From positions 124,001 through 188,000 of the forward strand of contig NC_007651.1 of the NCBI RefSeq assembly GCF_000012365.1: 64,000 bases of DNA, read 5' to 3'. Shown one piece after another: positions 55,911-64,000 of the stretch. Both the position numbers and the translations under genes were made by a program. The stretch's first letter is position 1. Each line of letters begins with the position of its first letter. The notes beneath the pieces are model-generated. The model searched no databases and was not told where the DNA came from. It saw only the letters and a program-made list of their open reading frames with translations. The DNA is from Burkholderia thailandensis E264 (lineage in GTDB: Bacteria > Pseudomonadota > Gammaproteobacteria > Burkholderiales > Burkholderiaceae).

Positions 55911-57383
55911 ATGACCCAGTGGGAAGTCGTTATCGGCCTCGAGACGCACGCGCAACTGTCGACCGTCTCGAAGATTTTCTCGGGCGCGTCGACGCAGTTC
56001 GGCGCGGAACCCAACACGCAGGCGTGCCCCGTCGATCTCGCGCTGCCGGGCGTGCTGCCCGTGCTGAACCGCGGCGCGGTCGAGCGGGCGATCCGCTTCG
56101 GCCTCGCGATCGGCGCGACGGTGGCGCCGCGCAGCATCTTCGCGCGCAAGAATTACTTCTATCCGGATCTGCCGAAGGGCTATCAGATCAGCCAGTACGA
56201 GATTCCGGTCGTGCAGGGCGGCCAGATCACGATCCAGGTGCCCGCCAACGAAAAGGCAGGCAAGCAGGCGTATTCGAAGACGGTCAACCTGACCCGCGCG
56301 CACCTCGAAGAGGACGCGGGCAAATCGCTGCACGAGGACTTCGCGGGGATGACGGGCATCGACCTGAACCGCGCGGGCACGCCGCTGCTCGAGATCGTCA
56401 CCGAGCCGGAAATGAGGAGCGCGGCCGAGGCGGTCGCGTACGCGAAGGCGCTGCACGGCCTCGTCGTGTGGCTCGGCATCTGCGACGGCAACATGCAGGA
56501 AGGATCGTTCCGCTGCGACGCGAACGTGTCGGTGCGCCCGGTCGGCCAGGAGAAGTTCGGCACGCGCGCCGAGATCAAGAACCTGAACTCGTTCCGCTTC
56601 CTCGAGGACGCGATCAACTATGAAGTGCGCCGCCAGATCGAGCTGATCGAGGACGGCGGCGAAGTCGTGCAGGAAACGCGCCTGTACGATCCGGACAAGC
56701 GCGAGACGCGCTCGATGCGCAGCAAGGAAGACGCGCACGACTACCGCTACTTCCCCGATCCGGACCTGATGCCGCTCGTGATCGGCGCGGACTGGATCGA
56801 GCGCGTGAAGGGCGAGATGCCCGAGCTGCCGGCCGCGATGCAGCAGCGCTTCGTCGAGCAGTACGGCGTGTCCGCGTACGACGCGGGCGTGCTGACGTCG
56901 ACGAAGGCGATGGCCGCGTACTTCGAGGCCGTCGTCGCGAAGGCGGGCGCGGCAAACGCGAAGATCGCCGCGAACTGGCTGATGGGCGACGTGTCGTCGC
57001 AACTCAATCGCGACGGCATCGACATCGATGCGTGCCCGGTGTCGGCCGCGCAGCTCGCGCTCGTGCTGCAGCGGATCGCCGACGGCACGATCTCGAACAA
57101 GATCGCGAAGGAAATCTTCGTGGCGATCTGGGACGAGAAGGCGGCCGACGAAGGCGCGGCCGACCGCATCATCGATGCGAAGGGCCTGAAGCAGATCTCC
57201 GATACGGGCGCGCTCGAGGCGATCATCGACGAGGTGCTCGCCGCGAACGCGAAGTCGGTCGAGGAGTTCCGCGCGGGCAAGGAAAAGGCGTTCAACGCGC
57301 TCGTCGGCCAGGCGATGAAGGCGACGAAGGGCAAGGCGAACCCGCAGCAGGTCAACGAGCTCCTGAAGAAGAAGCTCGGCTGA
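55911..57383 (+). CDS. gatB: Asp-tRNA(Asn)/Glu-tRNA(Gln) amidotransferase subunit B
   Basis: This 490-residue protein opens with [20 protein letters not shown]. It has [55 protein letters not shown] and [16 protein letters not shown], the kinase-transferase core, and a C-terminal YqeY-like helical tail. It phosphorylates and amidates the mischarged tRNA. ATG 55911 lies two bases after the gatA stop, so the pair is coupled. A long hairpin follows the stop. Confidence 0.97.
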   Translation: MTQWEVVIGLETHAQLSTVSKIFSGASTQFGAEPNTQACPVDLALPGVLPVLNRGAVERAIRFGLAIGATVAPRSIFARKNYFYPDLPKGYQISQYEIPVVQGGQITIQVPANEKAGKQAYSKTVNLTRAHLEEDAGKSLHEDFAGMTGIDLNRAGTPLLEIVTEPEMRSAAEAVAYAKALHGLVVWLGICDGNMQEGSFRCDANVSVRPVGQEKFGTRAEIKNLNSFRFLEDAINYEVRRQIELIEDGGEVVQETRLYDPDKRETRSMRSKEDAHDYRYFPDPDLMPLVIGADWIERVKGEMPELPAAMQQRFVEQYGVSAYDAGVLTSTKAMAAYFEAVVAKAGAANAKIAANWLMGDVSSQLNRDGIDIDACPVSAAQLALVLQRIADGTISNKIAKEIFVAIWDEKAADEGAADRIIDAKGLKQISDTGALEAIIDEVLAANAKSVEEFRAGKEKAFNALVGQAMKATKGKANPQQVNELLKKKLG

Positions 57384-57418
57384 GCGGGCGCCGCCGAATT
57401 GAAGCCGTACTGATGCAG

Positions 57419-57455
57419 GCGGGCCGCCCCGAACGCAGGTTCGGCGGCGGCCCGC
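57419..57455 (+). terminator. Strong hairpin after gatB
   Basis: GCGGGCCGCC (57419-57428) pairs with GGCGGCCCGC (57446-57455), and inside it CCGAAC pairs with GTTCGG around a GCAG loop. It has a single bulged C. There is no T-tract, so it may be a weak or factor-assisted terminator, or serve to stabilise the 3' end. Confidence 0.5.
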
Positions 57456-57509
57456 TCGCGTTTCGCGGGGCGCCGGGCCGCGCTTCGTGCAACACGACAG
57501 GAGGTGCCG

Positions 57510-58349
57510 ATGGCCAAGCAACCGTCGCTCGACGACTACCGCGTGCCGTATCACACGCACGAAAAGGAAACCGCCGCGTTCACGCTCGATGCGTTCGATC
57601 CGGCCGCGAAGCCGTTTTCGAGCGGCTCGAAGGAAACCGACCGCGAGCGGCTGTCCGCCGTGTCGATGCAGCTCGACACGTTGCAGGACCGGCTGCACAC
57701 GCAGCAGTGGAAGCGCATGCTGCTCGTGCTGCAGGGCATGGATACGAGCGGCAAGGACGGGACCGTGCGCGCGGTGTTCCGCGAGGTCGACCCGCTTGGC
57801 TTGCGGATCGTGTCGTTCAAGTCGCCGACGCCCGTCGAGCTCGCGCACGACTTTCTCTGGCGCGTGCACGCGCAGGCGCCCGCGGCGGGCGAACTCGCGA
57901 TCTTCAACCGCAGCCATTACGAAGACGTGCTCGTGCCGCGCGTGCTGGGCGCGATCGACAAGACCGAATGCGAGCGCCGCTACCGGCAGATCCGTCAGTT
58001 CGAGGAGATGCTCGTCGAATCCGGCGCGACGATCGTCAAATGCTTCCTGCACATCTCGAAGAACGAGCAGCGCGACCGGCTGCAGGCGCGCGTCGACGAT
58101 CCGAGCAAGCACTGGAAGTTCGATATTTCGGATCTCGACGCGCGCAAGCACTGGGACGCGTATCAGGCCGCGTACCGCGACGCGCTTGCCGCGACATCTG
58201 CCGAGCATGCGCCGTGGTACGTGATCCCGGCCGATTCGAAGACGCATCGCAACGTGATGATCGCGGAGCTGCTGCTGCAGGTGCTGACCGGAATGAAGCT
58301 TGACTATCCGCCCGGGAAGCCGGAACTCGCGGGCGTCAGGATCCAATAA
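57510..58349 (+). CDS. Polyphosphate kinase 2 family protein
   Basis: This 279-residue PPK2 enzyme has a Walker A-like LQGMDTSGKDGTVRAVFREV, then SFKSPTPVELAHDFLWRVHA, IFNRSHYEDVLVPRV (Walker B-like) and lid residues in KNEQRDRLQARVDDPSKHWK. PPK2 proteins use polyphosphate to phosphorylate nucleotides, here probably ADP or AMP; the nucleotide preference cannot be read with confidence. AGGAGG precedes ATG 57510; a GTG two codons earlier overlaps the ribosome-binding site. It stands between gatB and xth. Confidence 0.92.
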   Translation: MAKQPSLDDYRVPYHTHEKETAAFTLDAFDPAAKPFSSGSKETDRERLSAVSMQLDTLQDRLHTQQWKRMLLVLQGMDTSGKDGTVRAVFREVDPLGLRIVSFKSPTPVELAHDFLWRVHAQAPAAGELAIFNRSHYEDVLVPRVLGAIDKTECERRYRQIRQFEEMLVESGATIVKCFLHISKNEQRDRLQARVDDPSKHWKFDISDLDARKHWDAYQAAYRDALAATSAEHAPWYVIPADSKTHRNVMIAELLLQVLTGMKLDYPPGKPELAGVRIQ

Positions 58350-58380
58350 ACCGCAACGAATTCACTGGACGGAACTCATC

Positions 58381-59151
58381 ATGCTGCGTGTCATCACCGC
58401 GAATCTGAACGGCATCCGCTCGGCGGCGAAGAAGGGCTTTTTCGAGTGGCTCGGCGAGCAGAACGCCGACTGCGTCTGCGTGCAGGAAATCAAGGTGTCG
58501 GCGGACGACTTGCCCGCCGAGTTCGTCGGGCCGCACGGCTTTCGGAGCTACTTCCATCACGCGCAGAAGAAGGGCTACAGCGGCGCGGGCCTCTATTCAC
58601 GCCGCGAGCCCGACGACGTGATCATCGGCTACGGCAGCAGCGAATTCGATGCGGAGGGCCGCTACGTGGAGGCGCGCTTCGGCAAGCTGTCGATCGTGTC
58701 GGTGTACGTGCCGTCGGGCTCGAGCGGCGACGAGCGCCAGCAGGCGAAGTACCGTTTCATGGACGAGTTCATGCCGCATCTCGCCGAGTTGAAGTCGAAG
58801 CGCGAAGTGATCCTGTGCGGCGACGTGAACATCGTTCACAAGGAAATCGACATCAAGAACTGGAAGAGCAACCAGAAGAACTCCGGCTGCCTGCCCGAGG
58901 AGCGCGCGTGGCTCACGAAGCTGTTCGACGAGGTCGGCTACGTCGACGTGTTCCGCACGCTCGATTCGCGGCCCGAGCAGTACACGTGGTGGAGCAACCG
59001 TGGCCAGGCGTATGCGAAGAACGTCGGGTGGCGGATCGACTACCAGATCGCGACGCCGGGCGTTGCCGGCACGGCAAAAGGCACGTCGATCTTCCGCGAC
59101 ATCAAGTTCAGCGACCACGCGCCGCTCACGGTCGATTACGACTACAAATGA
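58381..59151 (+). CDS. xth: Exodeoxyribonuclease III
   Basis: This 256-residue AP endonuclease of the ExoIII family has MLRVITANLNGIRSAAKKGF, CVQEIKVSADDLP (metal Glu), VILCGDVNIVHKEIDIKNWK (catalytic Asp/Asn), WRIDYQIATP and the terminal FSDHAPLTVDYDY with the catalytic His. It nicks DNA at abasic sites and removes 3' blocking groups. It is 31 bases downstream of ppk2 and may share its transcript. A hairpin terminator follows. Confidence 0.95.
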   Translation: MLRVITANLNGIRSAAKKGFFEWLGEQNADCVCVQEIKVSADDLPAEFVGPHGFRSYFHHAQKKGYSGAGLYSRREPDDVIIGYGSSEFDAEGRYVEARFGKLSIVSVYVPSGSSGDERQQAKYRFMDEFMPHLAELKSKREVILCGDVNIVHKEIDIKNWKSNQKNSGCLPEERAWLTKLFDEVGYVDVFRTLDSRPEQYTWWSNRGQAYAKNVGWRIDYQIATPGVAGTAKGTSIFRDIKFSDHAPLTVDYDYK

Positions 59152-59213
59152 CGCGGCGGGGCCGCGTCGTTCGCGTCCGTGAGCGCGGTCGGGCGATCGG
59201 GGGGCGATGAAGG

Positions 59214-59245
59214 AAGAACGGGCCGCGTGCGCGGCCCGTGTTCTT
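59214..59245. terminator. Bidirectional hairpin between xth and the alcohol dehydrogenase gene
   Basis: GGGCCGC (59220-59226) pairs with GCGGCCC (59231-59237) around GTGC. An outer AAGAAC/GTTCTT pair (59214-59219 with 59240-59245) extends it after a two-base bulge. It lies between the convergent 3' ends of the two genes, 62 bases beyond the xth stop. Confidence 0.65.
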
Positions 59246-59291
59246 ACGGCTCGCGTTGCGGCGCGCAGCCGCGCGTCGCCCGCGTCGCCCG

Positions 59292-60356
59292 TTACGCGGC
59301 GCGCGGCGGCCTGATCGATCCGATGTCGATCACGAACCGATACTTCACGTCGCTCTTGAGCATCCGCTCGTAGGCCGCGTTGACCTGCGACATCGGAATC
59401 ACCTCGATGTCCGACGTGATGCCGTGCAGTGCGCAGAAATCGAGCATTTCCTGCGTCTCGGCGATCCCGCCGATCAGCGAGCCCGCGAGGCGGCGGCGCT
59501 TGAAGATCAGGTTGAACACCTGCGGCGACGGATGGTCGTGCTCCGGCGCGCCGACGAGCGTCATCGTGCCGTCGCGCTTGAGCAGATGGAGGAACGGATT
59601 CAGATCGTGCTGCGCGGCGACCGTGTTCAGAATGAAGTCGAAGCTGTTCAGATGCGCATTCATCTGCGCTTCGTCCTTCGAAATGACGACTTCGTGCGCG
59701 CCGAGCCGCTTGCCGTCGTCGATCTTCGACGGCGACGTCGTGAACAGCACGACGTGCGCGCCCATCGCGCGCGCGAGCTTCACGCCCATGTGGCCCAGGC
59801 CGCCCAGGCCGACGACGCCGACCTTCTTGCCGGGCCCCGCGCCCCACTGGCGCAGCGGCGAATACGTCGTGATGCCCGCGCAGAGGAGCGGCGCCGCGCC
59901 TGCCGGATCGAGCGTGTCGGGCACGCGCAGCACGAACGCCTCGTCGACGACGATCTGCGTCGAGTAGCCGCCGAACGTGACGTCGCCCGTCGCGCGGTCG
60001 CGGCCGTTGTAGGTGCCGACGAAACCGTTCTCGCAATACTGCTCGAGCCCTTCCTCGCAGCTCGGGCACGTGCGGCACGAATCGACGAGGCAGCCGACGC
60101 CGACGAGCTCGCCCGTCTTGAAGCGCGTGACCTGCGGACCGACGGCCGTCACGCGGCCGACGATTTCATGGCCCGGCACGACCGGGTAAGTCGTGTTCTT
60201 CCATTCGTTGCGGGCCTGGTGGAGATCGGAGTGGCAGACGCCGCAGTAGAGGATCTCGATCTGCACATCGAGATCGCGCAGTGCGCGGCGCTGGAATTCG
60301 AACGGCGCGAGCGGCGTCGTGGCGCTCGTTGCCGCGTAAGCGTAAGTCGTGCTCAT
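59292..60356 (-). CDS. NAD(P)-dependent zinc alcohol dehydrogenase, cinnamyl/YahK type
   Basis: This 354-residue medium-chain dehydrogenase has the catalytic zinc Cys in ILYCGVCHSDLHQARNEW and GHEIVGRVTAVGPQV. The structural zinc cluster is CLVDSCRTCPSCEEGLEQYC. The Rossmann motif VGVVGLGGLGHMGVKLARAM and LVGAPEHDHPSP follow. The closest well-known type is E. coli YahK or plant cinnamyl alcohol dehydrogenase, which reduce aldehydes with NADPH. It is divergent from the AraC gene (218-base gap), a likely regulator-target pair. Confidence 0.93.
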   Translation of the reverse strand: MSTTYAYAATSATTPLAPFEFQRRALRDLDVQIEILYCGVCHSDLHQARNEWKNTTYPVVPGHEIVGRVTAVGPQVTRFKTGELVGVGCLVDSCRTCPSCEEGLEQYCENGFVGTYNGRDRATGDVTFGGYSTQIVVDEAFVLRVPDTLDPAGAAPLLCAGITTYSPLRQWGAGPGKKVGVVGLGGLGHMGVKLARAMGAHVVLFTTSPSKIDDGKRLGAHEVVISKDEAQMNAHLNSFDFILNTVAAQHDLNPFLHLLKRDGTMTLVGAPEHDHPSPQVFNLIFKRRRLAGSLIGGIAETQEMLDFCALHGITSDIEVIPMSQVNAAYERMLKSDVKYRFVIDIGSIRPPRAA

Positions 60357-60574
60357 GAAGGCTCCTGACTCGAAAAGGCGTGCGCCGCGCGCGGCCGCGG
60401 AATGCGGCGGTGCAGCGGCACGGGAGCAATCCTAAGCACGCGGCCGGTTGGCAGGAATACCTGAAGATCTTGAAGGTTTGCCTATTTCTCTTGAACTTCG
60501 GGCGAAGCGCGGAAAAAAGGCCTGACCGGTGCTAGATTGCAAGCCTGTTTCTCTTGCAGCACGAAGGAAGTCCG

Positions 60575-61519
60575 ATGAGCTTCGATCCCCTTTTCCCCGA
60601 CGGCGGCGCGCGCCTGCAGCGCCGCATCCTCGCGCTGTTCGACCAGCTCGCGCCGAACGAAGGCTACACGCACGCGCCGATCGACGGCGTGCGCTTCATC
60701 CGCTCGAACCGGCCGGTGCCGCGGATGCCGGTGCTGTACGACCCGAGCATCATCGTCGTGTGTCAGGGGCGCAAGCGCGGCTATGTCGGCGAGCAGACCT
60801 TCGTCTACGACGCGCGGCAGTATCTCGTGCTGTCGGTGCCGCTGCCGTTCGAATGCGAGACGTTCGCGACGCCGGACGAGCCGTTTCTCGCCATTTCGAT
60901 TCGCATCGATCTCGCGGTGATCGCCGAGCTCGCGATCCTGCTCGACGAGACGCACGGCGCGTCGATCAGCGAGCCGCGCGGCATCTACTCGACGCCGCTT
61001 GACGCGCCGCTCGCGGACGCGGTGCTGCGCCTGCTCGAAGCGCTCGCGTCGCCCGCCGATACGCGCGTGCTCGGGCCGGCGATCATGCGCGAGATCGGCT
61101 ATCGCGTGCTGACGGGCGCGCAGGGCGACGCGATCCGCGCGGCGCTCGCGCAGCAGCATCACTTCGGGCGCGTCGCGCGGGCGCTGCGCAGGATTCATGC
61201 GGATCTGAGCGGCGAGCTCGACGTCGAGACGCTCGCGAGCGAAGCGGGGATGAGCCTCGCCGTGTTCCATGCGCAGTTCAAGAGCGTGACGGCAAGCTCG
61301 CCGATGCAGTACGTGAAGGCGACGCGGCTCCATCACGCGCGGCTGATGATGGTGCAGGACGGGTTGAACGCGGGCGCGGCGGCGGCGCGAGTCGGCTATG
61401 CGAGCGCGTCGCAGTTCAGCCGCGAGTTCAAGCGGTTGTTCGGGCGCAGCCCGAGCGACGAAGTGCGCTGGGTGCAGGCGGGCGGCCGGCAGCCCGCCGG
61501 GCTCGACACGGGAGAGTGA
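60575..61519 (+). CDS. AraC-family transcriptional regulator
   Basis: This 314-residue protein has an AraC-type N-terminal cupin domain of the AraC_N class (PVLYDPSIIVVCQGRKRGYV, QYLVLSVPLPFECETFATPD). The C-terminal double HTH (about residues 205-300) reads LDVETLASEAGMSLAVFHAQ, SSPMQYVKATRLHHARLMMV, VGYASASQFSREFKRLFGRS. It is divergent from the zinc alcohol dehydrogenase and probably activates it in response to an aldehyde or similar signal. ATG 60575 follows GGAAG; an upstream TTG at 60554 is less likely. Confidence 0.92.
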   Translation: MSFDPLFPDGGARLQRRILALFDQLAPNEGYTHAPIDGVRFIRSNRPVPRMPVLYDPSIIVVCQGRKRGYVGEQTFVYDARQYLVLSVPLPFECETFATPDEPFLAISIRIDLAVIAELAILLDETHGASISEPRGIYSTPLDAPLADAVLRLLEALASPADTRVLGPAIMREIGYRVLTGAQGDAIRAALAQQHHFGRVARALRRIHADLSGELDVETLASEAGMSLAVFHAQFKSVTASSPMQYVKATRLHHARLMMVQDGLNAGAAAARVGYASASQFSREFKRLFGRSPSDEVRWVQAGGRQPAGLDTGE

Positions 61520-61746
61520 TCGCCGGCAGCGGGGCGCGGCGGCGAATCGCGTGTTCGGCGCGCGGGCGGGGCGATTGACGCTGGGGGCGCTCGCGAACCG
61601 GTATGCGAACCGCCTGCGCGACACGGCTCGCACGCCGGGCGGATTGCCGGCGCGGGCGGCCGCGCGCCGGCTGACGAGCGAACCGATGTGCGGATCGTCG
61701 GCGGCGCGCCCGCCGCACGCTAACGGCTTCGCCGGACTGCCGTCGC

Positions 61747-62787
61747 TCAGCGGTTCGCCGTCGCGGCGCCGCGCTGCTTCGCGCCGGCCGCCGCGCCCGC
61801 GGCGGCGTTCTTGACGAGCGCCTTCCGGTAGAGCGGCATCAGGTCGGCGAGGCGCTTGCGCAGATCGTTGCGCCGCCGCGTGTCGTACGGGTGCGCGTAG
61901 ATGAAGCCGTTGTCCTTGTCGGCGCGCGTCGCGACCGCGAGCTTGTCCCACAGCGTGATCGCCGCGCGCGGATCGAAGCCCGCGCGCGCGGCGATGTCGC
62001 CGCCGATCACGTCGGCTTCGGTTTCGTCGGTCGGATCGTAGCGGACCGACGCGAAGCGCTCGACGACGCCAAGCGGCGCGGGCAGCGGCTCCGAGAGCCC
62101 GAACAGGGGCGGCAGCGGCGTCGCGCCCGTGCCGAGTGACGCGGCCTGTTGCTCGCCGAGGCTCGAGCGCGCATGTTCGCGCAGCGCGTGCGCGATCTCG
62201 TGCGCGAACAGCACGCCGATCTCGTCGTCGGTGAGGCGCAGCCGGTCGAGCAGCCCGCTGTCGACGAGCACCTTGCCGCCGGGCAGGCAGAACGCGCGGA
62301 TCGAGCGCGAGCGCAGCACCTCGATTTCCCAGTTCCAGCCCTTCACGCGCTCGCTCCACTTGACCGCATACGGCGCGAGCCGCGTGACGATCGTGCGCAG
62401 CCGCTTCACGCGCGCGTTGTTCGGCGGCAGCAGGCGCTCGCGCTGCGCGGCGTCCTGCACGGTCTGCCGGTACTCGTTGTCGGTCAGTTGTTCGAGGAGC
62501 GGCGACGGAATCAGGCTGCGAAACACGATCGCGTTGCCGTAGCGCACCTGCTGATCGCCGAGCCCATATGGTTTCGGGTTGCCGGCAGCGGGCGCCGCGG
62601 CGGGCGCCGCCGGGGCGGCGGCCGAAGGCGCGCTCGGCGCAGGCGGCGCGGACGGCGTGCCGTTGTCGGCGACGAGCATCGGTTCGGCCATGCACAGCTC
62701 GAGCCCGAGCGCCGGGCCCGCGACGCCGAGCGCGACGCCGCCCACGAGCGTGAGCGCGGCGCGTGCGGCGCGCAGCTTAGCCGGCAC
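61747..62787 (-). CDS. M48-family metalloprotease, exported
   Basis: This 346-residue protein has a signal sequence (LRAARAALTLVGGVALGVAG) followed by an Ala/Pro-rich linker (about residues 44-70). A peptidase M48 domain has GGKVLVDSGLLDRLRLTDDE, FAHEIAHALREHAR (HExxH zinc site) and DETEADVIGGDIAARAGFDP with the third ligand. It is periplasmic or lipid-associated, related to LoiP/YcaL-type quality-control proteases. Its start overlaps the end of the AmpG-like gene by 11 bases, so it is likely translated from the same transcript. Confidence 0.9.
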   Translation of the reverse strand: MPAKLRAARAALTLVGGVALGVAGPALGLELCMAEPMLVADNGTPSAPPAPSAPSAAAPAAPAAAPAAGNPKPYGLGDQQVRYGNAIVFRSLIPSPLLEQLTDNEYRQTVQDAAQRERLLPPNNARVKRLRTIVTRLAPYAVKWSERVKGWNWEIEVLRSRSIRAFCLPGGKVLVDSGLLDRLRLTDDEIGVLFAHEIAHALREHARSSLGEQQAASLGTGATPLPPLFGLSEPLPAPLGVVERFASVRYDPTDETEADVIGGDIAARAGFDPRAAITLWDKLAVATRADKDNGFIYAHPYDTRRRNDLRKRLADLMPLYRKALVKNAAAGAAAGAKQRGAATANR

Positions 62788-64000
62788 GGGCGGCCTCGTT
62801 GCCGGACATGCTGCCGTTCCACGGCGCGATCTTGAACAGCAGCAGCATCCCGGGGATGCCGAGCGCCGCGCAGACGAGGAAATAGTCGAACCAGCCGATC
62901 TGCGCCACGATGAAGCCGCTCGACGCCGACGCGAGCGTGCGCGGCACCGACGCGAGGCTCGTGAAGAGCGCGAATTGCGTTGCGGTATAGCGCGGGTCCG
63001 TCGTGCTCGCGATGTACGCGGTGAACGCGGCGAGCGTGAGGCCCGTCGAGAACGTCTCGAAGCCGTAGATGGCGGCCATCAGCACGGAATCCGGGCCCGC
63101 CTTGGCGAGCCACGCGAAACCGAGCGTCGACACGATCTGCAGGACCCCGAAGATCCACAGCCCGCGCGCGATGCCGATCTTCACGAGCCACACGCCGCCG
63201 ATGATGCCGCCCGCGAGGCTCGCCCAGAACGCGGTCGTCTTCGCGATCACGCCGATCTGCGTCTTGTTGAAGCCGAGGTCGAGGAAGAACGATGTCGACA
63301 GCGTCGTCGCCATCGTGTCGCCGAGCTTGTAGAGGAAGATGAAGCCGAGCACGAGCAGCGCGCCGCGCCAGCCGTCGCGGCCGATGAACTCGCGAAACGG
63401 CAGGATCACCGCTTCCGAGAGATTCTTCGGCGGCGCGCCGTGCACGTCCGGCTCGCGCACGACGAGCGTCATCACGATGCCGGGCAGCATGAACGCGGCG
63501 GTGAGCGCGAACACGGCGTCCCACGGCAGATGATCGGACAGGATCAGCGACAGCGAGCCGGGAATCAGCGCGGCGACCTTGTACGCGTTCACGTGCACGG
63601 CGTTGCCCAGGCCCTGTTCGGTGTCGCGCAGCAGCTCGCGGCGGTATGCGTCGATCACGATGTCGGCGCTCGCGCCGAAGAACGCGACGAGCGTCGTCAG
63701 CGCGGCGACCGTCCAGATCGATTCGCGCGGCGACACGAAGCCGAGCGCGGCGATCGCCGCAGCGACGAGCAACTGCGTGACGAGCATCCAGCCGCGCCGC
63801 CGCCCCGGCCGCCAGCCGGGCAGGCGCGGGATGAAGCGGTCCATCAGCGGCGCCCACAGGAACTTCCACGTATAGGGGAACTGAATGAGCGCGAAGAGGC
63901 CGATTTCCTTCAGGTTCACGCCTTCCGAGCGCAGCCAGGCCTGCACCAGGTAGACGAGCGTGAAGAGCGGCAGTCCCGACGTGAAGCCGAGAAAGACGCA
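62777..64000 (-). CDS. AmpG-family muropeptide permease (5' end beyond right edge)
   Basis: The frame is open to the right edge of the window, giving at least 407 residues. Near the edge it reads FLGFTSGLPLFTLVYLVQAW, the AmpG N-terminal signature, followed by LIQFPYTWKFLWAPLMDRFI and GASADIVIDAYRRELL. At least ten membrane segments are visible. AmpG imports anhydromuropeptides released from the wall for recycling, and in many bacteria influences beta-lactamase induction. Only the first few residues are missing. The M48 protease gene overlaps its 3' end. Confidence 0.92.
   Translation of the reverse strand, partial: CVFLGFTSGLPLFTLVYLVQAWLRSEGVNLKEIGLFALIQFPYTWKFLWAPLMDRFIPRLPGWRPGRRRGWMLVTQLLVAAAIAALGFVSPRESIWTVAALTTLVAFFGASADIVIDAYRRELLRDTEQGLGNAVHVNAYKVAALIPGSLSLILSDHLPWDAVFALTAAFMLPGIVMTLVVREPDVHGAPPKNLSEAVILPFREFIGRDGWRGALLVLGFIFLYKLGDTMATTLSTSFFLDLGFNKTQIGVIAKTTAFWASLAGGIIGGVWLVKIGIARGLWIFGVLQIVSTLGFAWLAKAGPDSVLMAAIYGFETFSTGLTLAAFTAYIASTTDPRYTATQFALFTSLASVPRTLASASSGFIVAQIGWFDYFLVCAALGIPGMLLLFKIAPWNGSMSGNEAARAG

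Noticed and set aside
55821..58346. Very long minus-strand frame opposite gatB and ppk2
   Set aside because: Spans two well-identified genes and has no motifs of its own.

Overview
The window is chromosomal DNA of a betaproteobacterium, almost certainly Burkholderia and probably of the pseudomallei group. The right-hand 39 kb is very GC-rich. It carries a typical Burkholderia core gene order: topB, a thioredoxin-like gene, dprA/def/fmt, htpX, rsmB with a NtrY/NtrX-like pair, queC-queE-queD, mreBCD-mrdA-rodA, gatCAB, ppk2 and xth. The left 24.9 kb, up to a tRNA-Lys(CTT) gene, is visibly richer in A/T and holds accessory genes. It looks like part of a genomic island. No integrase gene is present, so its left end must lie outside the window.

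Accessory region. Positions 1-6630 hold the 5' end of a lipoprotein gene, a small XRE regulator with a palindromic candidate operator, and a leftward run of element genes. In reading order these are a membrane/split zinc-ribbon protein, a DUF932 protein, a YqaJ-type nuclease, a phage Gp3-like (recombination directionality factor-like) protein, a membrane protein with an HTH-like tail, a 99-residue unknown and a C39-peptidase-like protein. Such sets are typical of integrative elements. Positions 6914-21741 form a rightward five-gene operon: a WYL-domain regulator followed by PglW (NERD nuclease domain, pseudokinase and kinase), PglX (adenine methylase), PglY (large P-loop ATPase) and PglZ (alkaline-phosphatase-fold). 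This is a BREX type 2 / Pgl phage-defence system that lacks the brxD and brxHI genes usual for type 2. Between it and the tRNA, 22034-24532 reads leftward as a compact type VI secretion cargo module: PAAR tip protein, VRR-NUC nuclease effector and DUF3396 immunity protein.

Core region. After tRNA-Lys come a hotdog thioesterase and a patatin-like phospholipase, a D-2-hydroxyacid dehydrogenase, a LysR regulator, topB, a thioredoxin-like protein, and dprA divergent from def-fmt. Next are a LysE-type exporter, htpX, and the operon rsmB-DUF4390-NtrY-like kinase-AAA-less NtrX-like regulator. tRNA-Phe and the queuosine operon queC-queE-queD follow, then an HpcH/HpaI aldolase with a Sel1-repeat protein. 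The leftward cell-shape operon mreB-mreC-mreD-mrdA-rodA ends in a clear terminator and diverges from gatC-gatA-gatB. The window closes with ppk2, xth, a zinc alcohol dehydrogenase divergent from an AraC regulator, an M48 metalloprotease, and an AmpG-type permease cut by the right edge.

Several intrinsic terminators and two tRNA promoters can be read directly. The most interesting features are the regulator-headed BREX-2/Pgl operon and its tandem-kinase PglW, its neighbouring T6SS effector module, and a two-tier hairpin with a T-tract in the queC leader.
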